64,000 bases of DNA from Methylacidiphilum kamchatkense Kam1 (GCF_007475525.1 NZ_CP037899.1:1178001-1242000); one strand, 5' to 3'. Shown: positions 38,583 through 49,099, counted from the stretch's first letter. Made by a program: numbers and translations. Notes: generated by a model not told the origin, from the sequence alone.

Positions 38583-39710
38583 ATGTCCAACTCAAAGTTG
38601 TTACCCTTATCCTTACTCTGTGAGCTGACCTTTCACTGTCCTTTACAGTGTCCATATTGCAGTAATACCCTAGGATATTCGAAATGGTTGAAGGACGAAC
38701 TGTCTACCGAAGAGTGGATGAGAGTTCTTCAGGAGGCTCAAAGACTTGGAATTTTGCAAGTTTATTTTTCTGGGGGCGAGCCATTGGTGCGAAAAGACCT
38801 GCCTATTTTGATTCGTACCGCTCATGACCTAGGGTTTTATTCGAATATGAGTACAGGGGGAACCTTGATCACCAGGAAACTTTTAAAAGAGATAAAAGAA
38901 GCGGGATTGGACAGCATTCAGCTGAGCATTCAGGATTGCAGGCCCGAAAGTGCTGATCTTTTTTCAGGAGTAAAAAAGAGCTTTGAAAAAAAAATAGAAG
39001 CCGTCCAGCTCATTAATGAATTTTCTATTCCCTTAGGGATTAACGTCGTTATTCATCGACATAATATCGAAAGAATCTCTGAAATTATAGATTTCGCTGC
39101 AGCCTTAGGGGCTCAGAGGCTAGAACTGGCTAATACCCAATACTACGGTTGGGCTCTACATAATAGAAGGGAGTTACTTCCTAGGAGACATCAAGTGGAA
39201 AAGGCTGCTAAAGAAGCTTCAAGAGCAAAAGAAAAGTATAAGGGGAAGATGGAAATTCTTTTTGTAATCCCCGATTATTATAGTCCGTTTCCAAAACCTT
39301 GTCTTCAAGGATGGGCTAAAGTATACATGACTGTTTCAGCTGACGGAACAGTTTTACCCTGCCAAAGCGCACGTGACATCCGCTCCCTTTCTTTTCCAAA
39401 CATCCGATCAGACCATTTAGAGAATATCTGGTGGAATTCGGAAGCCTTCAACAAATTCCGAGGGACCGATTTTCTTCCCGAACCATGCAAGAGTTGTCCT
39501 CGCAAAGAAATCGATTTTGGTGGTTGCCGCTGTCAAGCCTTCTTGTTCACCGCCGATGCTTCTGCAACTGATCCTACCTGCATTTATTCTCCACACCATC
39601 ATCTCATTGAAAAGATTGTAGAAGAGATAAACGCACCAGAAAATAATACATCTGAAGAACCAACGTTTGTTTATCGAAACATCAAAAATTCAAAAGCTTT
39701 ATGCTCCTAA
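38583..39710 (+). CDS. pqqE: Radical SAM PqqA cross-linking enzyme PqqE
   Basis: The 375-residue enzyme forms the Glu-Tyr carbon-carbon bond in PqqA. The radical SAM cluster motif is C19-x3-C23-x2-C26 (CPLQCPYC), followed by FSGGEPLVRKDL. The C-terminal SPASM domain has CLQGW, a VLPCQSA segment and CKSCPRKEIDFGGCRCQAF with the auxiliary-cluster cysteines. It is the last pqq gene; a pqqF-type peptidase is absent here. A strong bidirectional terminator follows 120 bases later. Confidence 0.95.
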   Translation: MSNSKLLPLSLLCELTFHCPLQCPYCSNTLGYSKWLKDELSTEEWMRVLQEAQRLGILQVYFSGGEPLVRKDLPILIRTAHDLGFYSNMSTGGTLITRKLLKEIKEAGLDSIQLSIQDCRPESADLFSGVKKSFEKKIEAVQLINEFSIPLGINVVIHRHNIERISEIIDFAAALGAQRLELANTQYYGWALHNRRELLPRRHQVEKAAKEASRAKEKYKGKMEILFVIPDYYSPFPKPCLQGWAKVYMTVSADGTVLPCQSARDIRSLSFPNIRSDHLENIWWNSEAFNKFRGTDFLPEPCKSCPRKEIDFGGCRCQAFLFTADASATDPTCIYSPHHHLIEKIVEEINAPENNTSEEPTFVYRNIKNSKALCS

Positions 39711-39831
39711 TTATGCCTTAGGAAACTTCTCCGCTTAAGAGAAGAATACATAAAAATCATCCCATCGCTGGTCAATCTGTTTATAAGGAATAAAGCGTAC
39801 GAAAACTAGACAATGCTTTGTTTAATAAAAT

Positions 39832-39868
39832 AAAAAAGCCAAAGGCTTTGTTTCCTTTGGCTTTTTTT
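39832..39868. terminator. Bidirectional rho-independent terminator
   Basis: AAAAAAGCCAAAGG at the left and CCTTTGGCTTTTTTT at the right enclose an 8-base loop. A-run and T-run on opposite sides allow use on both strands; it sits between pqqE and the converging small exported protein gene. Confidence 0.85.
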
Positions 39869-39895
39869 AAAAAATCCACTCTATAACAAAACTCT

Positions 39896-40099
39896 TTATT
39901 CAGTCTTTTTCTGTTTCTTTTCTTTTTTACAGGATGGACATTCTCCTGATTTCCCTAAGTAATTATTCCCCTGTTTTCCAACAATAACCATATCCCCTCT
40001 TGTTGTCTGAATCATCCGTCCATGGCCTTGAGTGGCAAAAAACGAACCACAAACAACGATAGAAAACAGAACTGTAAGATACTTTTTCATGTGTTTCAT
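39896..40099 (-). CDS. Small exported protein with a CxxC motif
   Basis: A 67-residue protein with a signal peptide (MKKYLTVLFSIVVCGSFF) and a short mature region, RMIQTTRGDMVIVGKQGN, ending with GECPSCKKEKKQKK, a CxxC in a Lys-rich tail. AAAGGAG lies about 5-10 bases upstream of the first ATG; a second ATG three codons in is also possible. Function is unknown. A role in metal or redox handling in the periplasm is only a guess from the CxxC. Confidence 0.6.
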   Translation of the reverse strand: MKHMKKYLTVLFSIVVCGSFFATQGHGRMIQTTRGDMVIVGKQGNNYLGKSGECPSCKKEKKQKKTE

Positions 40100-40342
40100 A
40101 AAAAAACTCCTTTTTATTTATCGTTTGTTCTTATTAAAAAGTCTCCCTAGGATTTTCTTTTTTACTTTGAAGCTACATTATTTTTATGTGCCTCCTTCTC
40201 TCTCCTCCCTCCCCCCCTTTTTCAAAAAAAATATGAATTAGAGGAAGACAATCGGCAAGTTCTTTTTAAATCAAAACGAAACTAACATTTTTATAATGAT
40301 TTACTTTTCATAAGAGCTATAATACAACTACAAAATTATTTC

Positions 40343-43300
40343 ATGGCAACTAAGAGTATTATTACTGCAGCCGATCCAAGATTTCTCAAAGAAGAAGGTT
40401 TTGAAGTTTATACTGGTAATGAGGCAATCGTTAAAGGACTTCTTGAAACTGATGGAGGGGTTCATCTTCTAACCGGCTATCCTGGTTCCCCTATCTCCGG
40501 AATTTTCGATTCAATTGAATCAATTGCTGGTTTGCTAAAAGAACATGGGATTCAAGCAATCCTTGCCAATAATGAGGCTTTGGCTGCGGCCATGCTTAAC
40601 GGCTCACAGATGGCAGGGTTAAGAGCTGTTGCAGCCATGAAAAGTGTTGGGTTCCATGTGGCTTCCGATGGATTAGCACTGGGTAATCTCTGCGGCAGTC
40701 ACCCTGAAGGAGGGGCAATTGTCATCATAGGGGATGATCCATGGAATGATTCAACTCAAGCTCCAGCTGATTCTCGCTTTCTTTGCAAGCATCTTCATAT
40801 GCCTCTTTTAGAGCCTTCCACAATCCAAGAAATGAAAGATTGGATTAATTTAGGATTTCTTCTCTCCAGGCATTCCAATCTTTTCATAGGCTATTTAGTC
40901 ACGACCAATCAAGCCGATGGTGGGGGTACGGTTTCTGTGAAGAAAAACCATTTTCCCATTCACAATGCCCTTAATCCTTTTTTGCTGAACAGCTCAGAAA
41001 TAGACTTAGAGAACCGGGTCATTCTCCCACCAAGGACTTCTAAAAGAGAACAAGATTATCTTTTTCGGTATCGGCTTCTTTGGTCCAAAGCCAAGGAGCT
41101 AGGAATAGATAAAAGTGAATTTTTGGATCAGAAAAAAGGTCGCAAAAAAATAGGTTTTGTTAGTTCTGGCCTTGCTTATTGTTATCTCGTACAGGCATTA
41201 AGCAGCCTTGGAATGTATGGACAAATCCCTATTTTAAAGCTCGGTTTATCTTATCCTTTAAATCCTGAAGTTGTCATTCCATTTGCCGAAGCCGTCGAAG
41301 AACTTTATGTGATAGAAGAAAGAAGGGCTTTTGTTGAAGAATCCCTCGTTTTGCTTTTTAATCAGGAAGGAATTACAAAAAAAGTTTATGGGAAAAAATT
41401 TCCTTTTGGACTCCAAGGTATTCCTTCAACAGGGGGGCTTGATCCTTCTATCCTTATTCAAATATTGAGCCCTCTTTTCTCCAAACTGTCGATAAGCAAT
41501 GAGAGGACAAGTTCTTTCAGAAGTTTTACTTTAGAAAGTAATTCAAGGGTTTCTTTTAATCTCCCATTAAGGACACCCACCTTCTGCCCTGGTTGTCCTC
41601 ACAGAGATTCAGCGGCCGTGCTTCTAGAAATCCAAAAAGATTTTAAGAATCCTCACTACATGAAATCCCGGTACCAATCCGATCCTATTGAACTTGTATT
41701 TCATGGGGATACCGGCTGCTATACGATGCTGATGTTCGAACCTTTTCAAAACCTAATGCATAATTACAGTGGCATGGGTTTGGGTGGAGGTACAGGATTA
41801 GGAATCGATCCTTTTATTAAAAACAAACAAGTGGTATTCATGGGTGATTCCACCTTTTTCCATTCTGGGATGATTGCCATTTCCAACTCCGTTAAAAATG
41901 GACAAGATATCACCTACATTATTCTGGATAATAGAACCACTGCTATGACTGGGCATCAAACAACCCCAGCTCTGGATAAGGATCTTCTCGGTGACCGAAC
42001 TGATTCTCAGGACATAGAAAAAATTATTGCTTCGGTGACTGAAAAAACTGGTGTTCCCATCTATAGACTCAATCCTGCGTCCAGAGATAGTTATAAAATG
42101 CTTCTAGAGCGCACCCTTCTGAAAGATGGGGTGAAGGTGGTGATTGCCGAAAAGGAATGCGCCATTGTCTCTCACCGCAGGCAAACAAGTAGAGAAAGGA
42201 AAGAATTAAGGGAAAAAGGATATATTCCAAAGAAAAGGTATGTTTTTATTAATCCCGAAGTCTGCGAATTCTGCTTGGAATGTACGCTAGCCACAGGTTG
42301 TCCAGGATTAACTTTTGTTGAAACTGATTTTGGGAAAAAGATGGCTACCGACTTATCCTGGTGCATAGCTGATGGAGCATGTGCTAGGGTTGGAGCCTGT
42401 CCAGCCTTTGAAGAGCTAACTGTTTATCGAAGCTCGCCTCGATCGACTTCTAAAAAAGAAAGCTTAAAATTGGATTTACCACGTAGAGAAAATTTGACGA
42501 AGCCATTTCGAATCGTCGTCGCTGGAGTGGGGGGAATGGGGATTGCCAGTGTTACTGCTGTCCTTGTGAGAGCAGGGCATAGGGAAGGATATGGGGTGCA
42601 ATTTTGCGATCGCAATGGATTAGCTATCCGAAACGGCTCCGTTGTCTCTCAAATTGTTTTCTATCCTAAATCAGAAGGAGACAATCCGCCGATTACCCCA
42701 ATTGGTAATTATGGGGATGCGGATCTGATTTTGGGGTTGGATCCATTAGAAACAGCCAGGATCATTGATCCAGTAGGCCGCTACCGGGTTGCTTCTCCAG
42801 AAAAAACCTCACTGATTCTTAACGAAACGATTACTCAAACAGTCCGCTCGTTGCTTGGAAAGGATCAACTTAGTTTTGAGCAATTCGAAGAAAAAATTCT
42901 TTCGATGATCAATCCAAACAAGTATTTAAAGTTTCCTTTCTCCCGCCTTTCTGAGGAATATTTTGACAACAAGCTCTATGCCAATCTTATGGTTGTTGGA
43001 GCAGCCTTTCAGGCTGGACTACTCCCTTTTTCTCTAGAAAGCATCGAATGGGCGGTGCAGGAAACCCTCGGCAAAGCAACTCCAATAAACTTCGAAGCTT
43101 TTTCCGTTGGCAGAGCCCTAGTTACGGGTAGTCTAGAAACAGCGAAACACAGTGAGCAAGCATCAATTCAAGATTGCCATCAAGAGTGGGATGCATTCAT
43201 TAATCAACTCCAGAAATCCAAAAAACAAGAGGCTCAAAAACTATGGAAATGGAACTCAGAGATATCTTCCTATCCATTAGATACCTCAACAATTCGAGCT

Positions 43301-43921
43301 TTTAGCTTAAGACTCAAAAATTTATATCTTTACGAAGACATCAATTATGCCCAGCTCTATTTCGATGCCATACGATCCATTTTAATTAAAGACGAAGCTC
43401 AATTCCAATTTGCAGCAACCAAGGCGGCCATCGAAAACCTCTACAAATGCATGGCTATCAAAGATGAGGTCGAAGTGGCAAGGCTTCTGACAGAACCGCA
43501 AACCATATCACAAGATCTACAGAAACTCCACATTCATTTTGACAAAGGAGACAAGGTCGTTTACAAGCACTGGACTTGTCCAGAATTTGTTATCGGAAAA
43601 CTGAGGATTAGGTTTCGACTGAAATCTTCTCAGTGGATGCTTCAGCTTATGAAAAGAGCAAAATTTTTGAGACGACTTCTCCCTGGCTGGCATGCTCATG
43701 AAAGAGCCTTTCGGGATTGGTTCCTTTCTCTTTGCAAAGGATTTGATTACTCGACTGCGCAAGAATATCAACTTTGGGTAGATCTTCTCAAATTGCCTGA
43801 AGAGATAAAAGGATATAGAGAAATCCGTTATCCAAAAATGGCAGCAGCTCGGGAAAAGGCTTCAAAAATTATTGCAGCTATTAGTAGTAATAGCCAAAAA
43901 GAACAGCGCCTGCTGTCCTAG
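40343..43921 (+). CDS. Fused indolepyruvate:ferredoxin oxidoreductase
   Basis: A 1192-residue protein combining the alpha and beta parts: N-terminal thiamine-type domain (VYTGNEAIVKGLLE, GYPGSPISG), TPP-binding domain (HGDTGCYTM, GMGLGGGTG, MGDSTFFHSG), a ferredoxin-like cluster segment (CEFCLECTLATGCPG, CIADGACARVGACP), then the gamma/beta domain (VAGVGGMGIASVTAVL, FCDRNGLAIRNGSVVSQI) and a C-terminal helical region typical of the long fused forms. It decarboxylates aryl pyruvates to acyl-CoA with ferredoxin as acceptor, probably in amino acid breakdown or reverse synthesis. It is monocistronic. Confidence 0.88.
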   Translation: MATKSIITAADPRFLKEEGFEVYTGNEAIVKGLLETDGGVHLLTGYPGSPISGIFDSIESIAGLLKEHGIQAILANNEALAAAMLNGSQMAGLRAVAAMKSVGFHVASDGLALGNLCGSHPEGGAIVIIGDDPWNDSTQAPADSRFLCKHLHMPLLEPSTIQEMKDWINLGFLLSRHSNLFIGYLVTTNQADGGGTVSVKKNHFPIHNALNPFLLNSSEIDLENRVILPPRTSKREQDYLFRYRLLWSKAKELGIDKSEFLDQKKGRKKIGFVSSGLAYCYLVQALSSLGMYGQIPILKLGLSYPLNPEVVIPFAEAVEELYVIEERRAFVEESLVLLFNQEGITKKVYGKKFPFGLQGIPSTGGLDPSILIQILSPLFSKLSISNERTSSFRSFTLESNSRVSFNLPLRTPTFCPGCPHRDSAAVLLEIQKDFKNPHYMKSRYQSDPIELVFHGDTGCYTMLMFEPFQNLMHNYSGMGLGGGTGLGIDPFIKNKQVVFMGDSTFFHSGMIAISNSVKNGQDITYIILDNRTTAMTGHQTTPALDKDLLGDRTDSQDIEKIIASVTEKTGVPIYRLNPASRDSYKMLLERTLLKDGVKVVIAEKECAIVSHRRQTSRERKELREKGYIPKKRYVFINPEVCEFCLECTLATGCPGLTFVETDFGKKMATDLSWCIADGACARVGACPAFEELTVYRSSPRSTSKKESLKLDLPRRENLTKPFRIVVAGVGGMGIASVTAVLVRAGHREGYGVQFCDRNGLAIRNGSVVSQIVFYPKSEGDNPPITPIGNYGDADLILGLDPLETARIIDPVGRYRVASPEKTSLILNETITQTVRSLLGKDQLSFEQFEEKILSMINPNKYLKFPFSRLSEEYFDNKLYANLMVVGAAFQAGLLPFSLESIEWAVQETLGKATPINFEAFSVGRALVTGSLETAKHSEQASIQDCHQEWDAFINQLQKSKKQEAQKLWKWNSEISSYPLDTSTIRAFSLRLKNLYLYEDINYAQLYFDAIRSILIKDEAQFQFAATKAAIENLYKCMAIKDEVEVARLLTEPQTISQDLQKLHIHFDKGDKVVYKHWTCPEFVIGKLRIRFRLKSSQWMLQLMKRAKFLRRLLPGWHAHERAFRDWFLSLCKGFDYSTAQEYQLWVDLLKLPEEIKGYREIRYPKMAAAREKASKIIAAISSNSQKEQRLLS

Positions 43922-43935
43922 CCTGAAGTTCTAAA

Positions 43936-43972
43936 GAATAGCAAAGGGAGCTGCCTTGCTATTCAATTTTTT
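43936..43972. terminator. Terminator between ior and glyS
   Basis: AATAGCAAAGG and CCTTGCTATT pair (one bulged A) around GAGCTG, followed by T6. It begins 15 bases after the indolepyruvate oxidoreductase stop and overlaps the corrected end of the converging glyS gene. Confidence 0.6.
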
Positions 43973-45331
43973 CTTTAAGAAAATCTACAAGCTCCTCAAT
44001 CATGACTCTATCCTGTCTCATACTATCCCGGTAACGAACGGTCACCGTATTTTTTTCCCAGCCAGTACTCCTTCCCTTACTCCTTCTAATGTTTCAAAAT
44101 CGATCGTCACACAAAAGGGTGTTCCAATTTCATCCATTCGTCGGTATCGGCGCCCAATCGCTCCAGATTCATCATAAAACGATTTAAAATGTTTTTGTAA
44201 TAGCCTAAAGACCTCTTTAGCTTTAGAAACTATATCCATCTTGTTTTTCAGAAGAGGAAATACCCCAACTTTTATCGGGGCAATTCTTGGAGAAAACCCG
44301 AGTACAACGCGTTTCTCTTTTTCTCCTTTTTCTCCAAGGACCTCCTCTTCCCTATAGGCCTCACAAAGTAAGGCTAAAAGAGTTCTATCGACGCCAGCAC
44401 TCGGTTCGACAACATGGGGAATATATTTACATTTTCTTTCTTCATCGTAATATTCTAAAGATTTTCCACTAAAAGTGGCATGCTGTTTGAGATCAAAATC
44501 CGTTCGATAGGCTATTCCTTCGAGTTCTTGCCTGCCAAAAGGAAAATCATATTCTAAATCGTAGGTTTTTTTAGAATAAAACGCTCTTTCCTCCTCTGGC
44601 ACATCGCGAACATGAATATGCGATCTTGGAATCCCAATAGACTCATACCATAAGATCCGTTGTTCTTTCCATTCTTCAATATACTGAAAGCCGGTATCAG
44701 GAGGGATGAAATATTCAAGTTCCATCTGTTCGAATTCTCTAGACCGGAAAATGAAATTTCTTGGATTCACTTCGTTTCGGAACGCTTTTCCTATTTGGGC
44801 TATTCCAAAAGGAATTTTCATTCGGGAACTTTCCAGAACATTTTTGAATTGCACAAAAATCGACTGAGCTGTTTCTGGTCTTAGATAGGTCAGAGTGCTT
44901 TCTTCTTCCAGAGGGCCAACATAAGTTTTAAAAAGAAGATTAAACCGCCTTGGTTCAGTCAATTCCCCTCCGCAGTCTCCTGGATGTTTTGAAGGATGTA
45001 ACGGACAAGCATTCTCTTTTAAATGATCTAATCGGAACCTGCCATGACAGACTTTACAGTCTACAAACCAATCGGCAAATTGCTCTTCATGACCGCTGGC
45101 TTTCCATACTTCCCTGTTCATTAGTATGGAGCCATCCAACCCCACCACATCCGTTCTTAGCTGTGTCATGGCTTTCCACCATGACATTTTGATGTTATTC
45201 TTCAGTTCGGCCCCCAGTGGACCATAGTCCCATACCCCATTAATTCCTCCATAGATTTCTGAAGAAGGAAAAACGAAACCTCTTCTTTTACACAGCGCAA
45301 CAATCTTTTCTAAAAGCGTTAATTCTGTCAT
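43959..45331 (-). CDS. glyS: Glycyl-tRNA synthetase (single-chain type), frameshifted at the C-terminus
   Basis: A class II synthetase of the alpha2 type. It begins MTELTLLEKIVALCKRRGFVFPSSEIYGG, here with ATG 45331, and shows VWDYGPLGAELKNNIK, the RPETAQSIFVQFKN motif 2 region, and SAGVDRTLLALL (motif 3). At a T7 tract (44050-44056, A7 in the coding strand) the frame is lost; one extra A gives GKKNTVTVRYRDSMRQDR and an end at 43959, for 457 residues. An essential gene would not tolerate the shift, which supports a base-calling error. An in-frame upstream ATG at 45385 is unlikely. Confidence 0.9.
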
Positions 45332-45360
45332 AACTTCCAAAAATGAATAGTATATCTTAA

Positions 45361-47799
45361 TTGTACGTGCATAAAAAGACACCAAAATCTGAAGCCATCG
45401 ACAAAAAAGAACAAACTTCCACAGAAGTTGTTCCGTATCGTCTGCCTTTTGCCCTATGGTGTAGTTTTTGTTCGTTCACAAAAAAGCTGCTCCTTCTCTT
45501 TATTTTAGCCTTAATAGGGATTATCCTAGGTCTTTTTCTTTACCTTCGCTATTTTGGTTTCCCATCACCAATCAAACGCTTTGTTCTTTCTGAACTGGAA
45601 TCCCGTGGAATGATTATATCTCTAGATAAACTCTCCATTGATCCCAAGGGTAATCTGATAGCTAATCGAGTCGTCGTCTTCCGTGCAAAAGACAAACAAT
45701 CGATATGGCTGCAAGTCGATAAAGTTTATCTATCCGTTGGATGGTATTCCTGGTGGAGGGGTCAGCCACTAATACAAAGTGCCATCGTTTCCAACGCAAC
45801 GATTTCGATTCCTCTGACTCCACACAATGAACTAGAAATCCATCAGGTCAACGCTTCAGTCAAGCTCCTAGCTGATGCCATAGAAGTTAAAAAAGCCAAC
45901 GGTAGGATTCTTAATATAAATTTTGATCTTAAGGGCAAGATTGAGCTCAATGGGTTTCCTCCATTTTATCCACAGACCGAAGAACAAATTCAGTGGATCG
46001 ATACGCTATGGTCCAAAGTGATTGCCACTTTGGATCAAGTGGAAACCCAAAAACCACTTCTGCTTGAAGGAGCATTTAACCTTAGTACTAAAAATCCAGA
46101 AAATGCTGTCGCTACCTTTCAACTATCCTCTAAAAAACTTTGGTTTAAGAACGCTCCTATTGACAATATTTTTGCTGAGCTAAGACTCAACAGTGGAGTA
46201 TTACAGGTTGAAGAACTCACCATTGAACTCCCTAGAGGAGAAATGTCGGCATGGGGAGAAATAGACTTTAAAGGATCTAATTTGTTTGTCGAATTTCTTA
46301 GTAGCGCCGATGTCACTTTATTAAAAACAGCACTGGACAAAAGTTGGCAAAAGGCAATCGAAAACTTAAAATTCAATGATTTACCCACTTTCAGTGGTCG
46401 ACTGACTACAAAATGGGGAGAGCAGAAGATGACTAGTCTGGTCGTAGACATCCATTGCCATAATTTTTCCTATTGTGGCAATCAGTTGAGCGAGCTGTCC
46501 TTACCCATCGCTTATGATGGGAAGAAACTATTTATCCCAGAAATTAAGCTAAAAACTGCCGATGGGACGTTGATTGGAGAATTGCTTTGGGATAGGCTTC
46601 ATTCCACCATCTGGACAAAAATTAACAGTAATAAAATAAATCCCAAGATTTTCAAAAATTTTTTTGGAACTGAATTTGATAGGATCTTGGACGTCACAGA
46701 ATTCAATAAAGAATTTCCTGTCGTGAACCTAGAAATCCGAGGTCCTGCACACGATCCTAAGCAATGGGTCTATTTTGGTCATTATCTAATAAATAATTTT
46801 ATTTATCAAGGAGTCTTCATTAAATCAGCAGAATCGGATTTTACTTTTTCCAACTACGAGCTGTTTTTACCAAACTTACAAGTCAGTCGTCCAGAAGGAA
46901 CAGTCAACGGAACCATTCGACATAATTTTCAAAAAAAAGTGGTATGGATCACCAACCTTTGTTCTTCAGTCAACGTCATCGAATCAGCACCAGCTCTTGG
47001 AAAAGAATTTTATTCTTATGTCAAACCTTACCGGTTTCACTCTCCCCCTTTTTTAAAAGTCAATGGAATTGTTGATTTGGATAAAAATTCTACAGAACCA
47101 AAAACGGACTTGCATATCGAGGTAGTCTCTTCCTCTGTTATGGATCTGGATATTTTTAAAGTCACCTTTCCTCTAACCAAACCCAAAGGAGAAATCTTCT
47201 TAAAAGGCAGGGAATTAACCATCAAAGTTCATCACGGCTTTCTTTTCGATGGACCCATTCAAGGGGTTTATACTTCCACTTTGTGGCGGAAGACGATTCC
47301 ATTTCACACTCATTTTACCATCACTCGTGGGAATTTTCATAAGGCGATGCTAACAATATTTAAAAACGAAAAAGATTCTGGAATCTTTAATTTTAAAACT
47401 CAATTTGGTGGAAATTTGGGAGATCTTTATTCTCTTAAAGGGGATGGGAAAATTGAAATTCATGATGGCTATATTATGTCTATCCCTTTTTTAGGAATCA
47501 TTTCTACCTCTTTAAGTACAAAAGACACCGATTTTGCCATGGCTAGAGCCGATGAAGCTTCAGCTAGTTTTAATATCAAAGATGGTTGTATTTTCACTAA
47601 AGACCTGAAAATTTCTAGTTTTACTTTTTCAGTCCTAGGCTCTGGAAAATACGATTTTATCCGAGATAATCTCGACATGGATATGCGAGTTAATATGCGG
47701 GGTCCCATGGGCTATTTGCTCTATCCCATCAGTCAGCTCTTTGAATATCATGGGACCGGAAAGCTTGCTTCTCCAGTCTGGAAATCTAAGGTTTTTTAA
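45361..47799 (+). CDS. AsmA-like membrane-anchored protein
   Basis: An 812-residue protein with a Lys-rich cytoplasmic start, one membrane span (LLLLFILALIGIILGLFLYL, about residues 42-62) and a long beta-rich periplasmic part. The C-terminal 150 residues match AsmA-type domains (a GKIEIHDGYIMSIPFLG segment, then ASASFNIKDG and VLGSGKYDF). AsmA-like proteins help lipid movement to the outer membrane. The start is uncertain: TTG 45361 or GTG 45367; no nearby ATG precedes the span. It is divergent from glyS and followed 2 bases later by nfo. Confidence 0.7.
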   Translation: MYVHKKTPKSEAIDKKEQTSTEVVPYRLPFALWCSFCSFTKKLLLLFILALIGIILGLFLYLRYFGFPSPIKRFVLSELESRGMIISLDKLSIDPKGNLIANRVVVFRAKDKQSIWLQVDKVYLSVGWYSWWRGQPLIQSAIVSNATISIPLTPHNELEIHQVNASVKLLADAIEVKKANGRILNINFDLKGKIELNGFPPFYPQTEEQIQWIDTLWSKVIATLDQVETQKPLLLEGAFNLSTKNPENAVATFQLSSKKLWFKNAPIDNIFAELRLNSGVLQVEELTIELPRGEMSAWGEIDFKGSNLFVEFLSSADVTLLKTALDKSWQKAIENLKFNDLPTFSGRLTTKWGEQKMTSLVVDIHCHNFSYCGNQLSELSLPIAYDGKKLFIPEIKLKTADGTLIGELLWDRLHSTIWTKINSNKINPKIFKNFFGTEFDRILDVTEFNKEFPVVNLEIRGPAHDPKQWVYFGHYLINNFIYQGVFIKSAESDFTFSNYELFLPNLQVSRPEGTVNGTIRHNFQKKVVWITNLCSSVNVIESAPALGKEFYSYVKPYRFHSPPFLKVNGIVDLDKNSTEPKTDLHIEVVSSSVMDLDIFKVTFPLTKPKGEIFLKGRELTIKVHHGFLFDGPIQGVYTSTLWRKTIPFHTHFTITRGNFHKAMLTIFKNEKDSGIFNFKTQFGGNLGDLYSLKGDGKIEIHDGYIMSIPFLGIISTSLSTKDTDFAMARADEASASFNIKDGCIFTKDLKISSFTFSVLGSGKYDFIRDNLDMDMRVNMRGPMGYLLYPISQLFEYHGTGKLASPVWKSKVF

Positions 47800-47801
47800 A
47801 A

Positions 47802-48710
47802 ATGGGAACTAAAGAGAGATTACCAAAGCAAGAAGTGTGTAAACATCCCCTTTTGCCTGAGGAGATAAAATCTAGACTTGTTGGAGCGCATGTTTCGATT
47901 GCTGGTGGATTTCGATTTGCGGTTTTGCGTGCAAAAGATTGCGGTTTTAGTGCTGCGCAAATTTTTTTGAAAAACTGTCGGAAATGGGAAGACCCAATAG
48001 TAGATTCAGAAGATGTAGCGCAATTTTTAAGTTTAAAAGAAAAATATAGAATCTTTTTTTTTGGCCACTGCAGCTATTTAATCAACCTTTGTGCTTCGAC
48101 AGAGCAGACAGTGAGAAAATCCATCCACGCATTGATCCAAGAAATGGCTGTAGCCGCAAAGCTCACTCTGCCATTTGTCGTTTTGCATCCTGGCAGTTCT
48201 GCAGTAGAGAACCCAATAGAAGCCATTGAGGCTCTTTCAACTCGGTTAAATCAAGTGATGGAGATGACCGAAGCAAAAGAGGTAAAAATTGCCCTTGAAA
48301 CAATGGCGGGTCAAGGCGGCCAGATTGGACGACATATTGAACAACTCCAAGCAATCTTTGAAAGATTAAAAAAGCCAGAACGTTTTTGTTTTTGTTTAGA
48401 TACTGCCCATCTTTGGGAAGCAGGATACGACATAAAAAGCAAGGAAGGGTATGAAGCATTGATTGAAAAAATTGCAGCTGCTCTAGACCTCTCTAGAATT
48501 GCTGCGTTTCATCTTAATGATTCAAGCAGCCCTTTTGGCTCAAATGTGGATCGGCACGCCCATATTGGAGAAGGGACCATTGGCCTGGAACCATTCCGAA
48601 GGATAATCGAAGATAGTCGATTTGCGGGCTTGCCTATGGTTTTGGAAACTCCTAAAGAAAATGGCGTAGAGGCGGATTGTCAGAATCTTAGAAAAATTTT
48701 AGTTTATTAA
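47802..48710 (+). CDS. nfo: Endonuclease IV (AP endonuclease)
   Basis: A 302-residue TIM-barrel DNA repair nuclease. Metal-binding motifs are visible: GAHVSIAGG, VVLHPGS, IALETMAGQG, CLDTAHLWEAGYD, HLNDSSSPFGSNVDRHAHIGEG and VLETPKE, all in family order. It has a 25-residue N-terminal extension. It starts 2 bases after the AsmA-like gene. Confidence 0.95.
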   Translation: MGTKERLPKQEVCKHPLLPEEIKSRLVGAHVSIAGGFRFAVLRAKDCGFSAAQIFLKNCRKWEDPIVDSEDVAQFLSLKEKYRIFFFGHCSYLINLCASTEQTVRKSIHALIQEMAVAAKLTLPFVVLHPGSSAVENPIEAIEALSTRLNQVMEMTEAKEVKIALETMAGQGGQIGRHIEQLQAIFERLKKPERFCFCLDTAHLWEAGYDIKSKEGYEALIEKIAAALDLSRIAAFHLNDSSSPFGSNVDRHAHIGEGTIGLEPFRRIIEDSRFAGLPMVLETPKENGVEADCQNLRKILVY

Positions 48711-48754
48711 AAAAATTTCTAGTCAAAAAGTGTAATCTAAATATAGTAAATGCC

Positions 48755-49099
48755 ATGAGTAATCTACGTATTGTTGCCTATTTAAAACCATCTTGTGGTT
48801 GGAGTAACGGGGTAAGAGCTATTTTGAAGAAATACAATCTCCCTTACGAAGATAAAGACATCATTAATTATCCTGAAAACATGGAGGAAATGATTATGAA
48901 AAGTGGGCAGCCTTTTTCTCCATGCGTGGAAGTCAATGGCGAAATGCTTGCTGATATCAGTGGTCAGGAACTGGAAGAGTGGCTCATTGCCAAAAATTAT
49001 GTCCAAAGGATAGACCAGCCAGTTGATGTACCTATTAATCAAGCCTGCTCAGGGGAGCATCATCAGAGTCAGCCTATAAGAGTAAATTTTGAACTATAA
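48755..49099 (+). CDS. Glutaredoxin-like protein
   Basis: A 114-residue thioredoxin-fold protein with the redox motif C14-G-W-S (one Cys, then Ser) near the N-terminus. It carries the SPCVEVNGEMLADISGQELEEWL region equivalent to the cis-Pro and GSH-binding part of glutaredoxins. Monothiol-type chemistry is suggested by CGWS. A C-terminal extension of about 25 residues contains an isolated Cys. It may share a transcript with nfo (44-base gap). Confidence 0.7.
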   Translation: MSNLRIVAYLKPSCGWSNGVRAILKKYNLPYEDKDIINYPENMEEMIMKSGQPFSPCVEVNGEMLADISGQELEEWLIAKNYVQRIDQPVDVPINQACSGEHHQSQPIRVNFEL

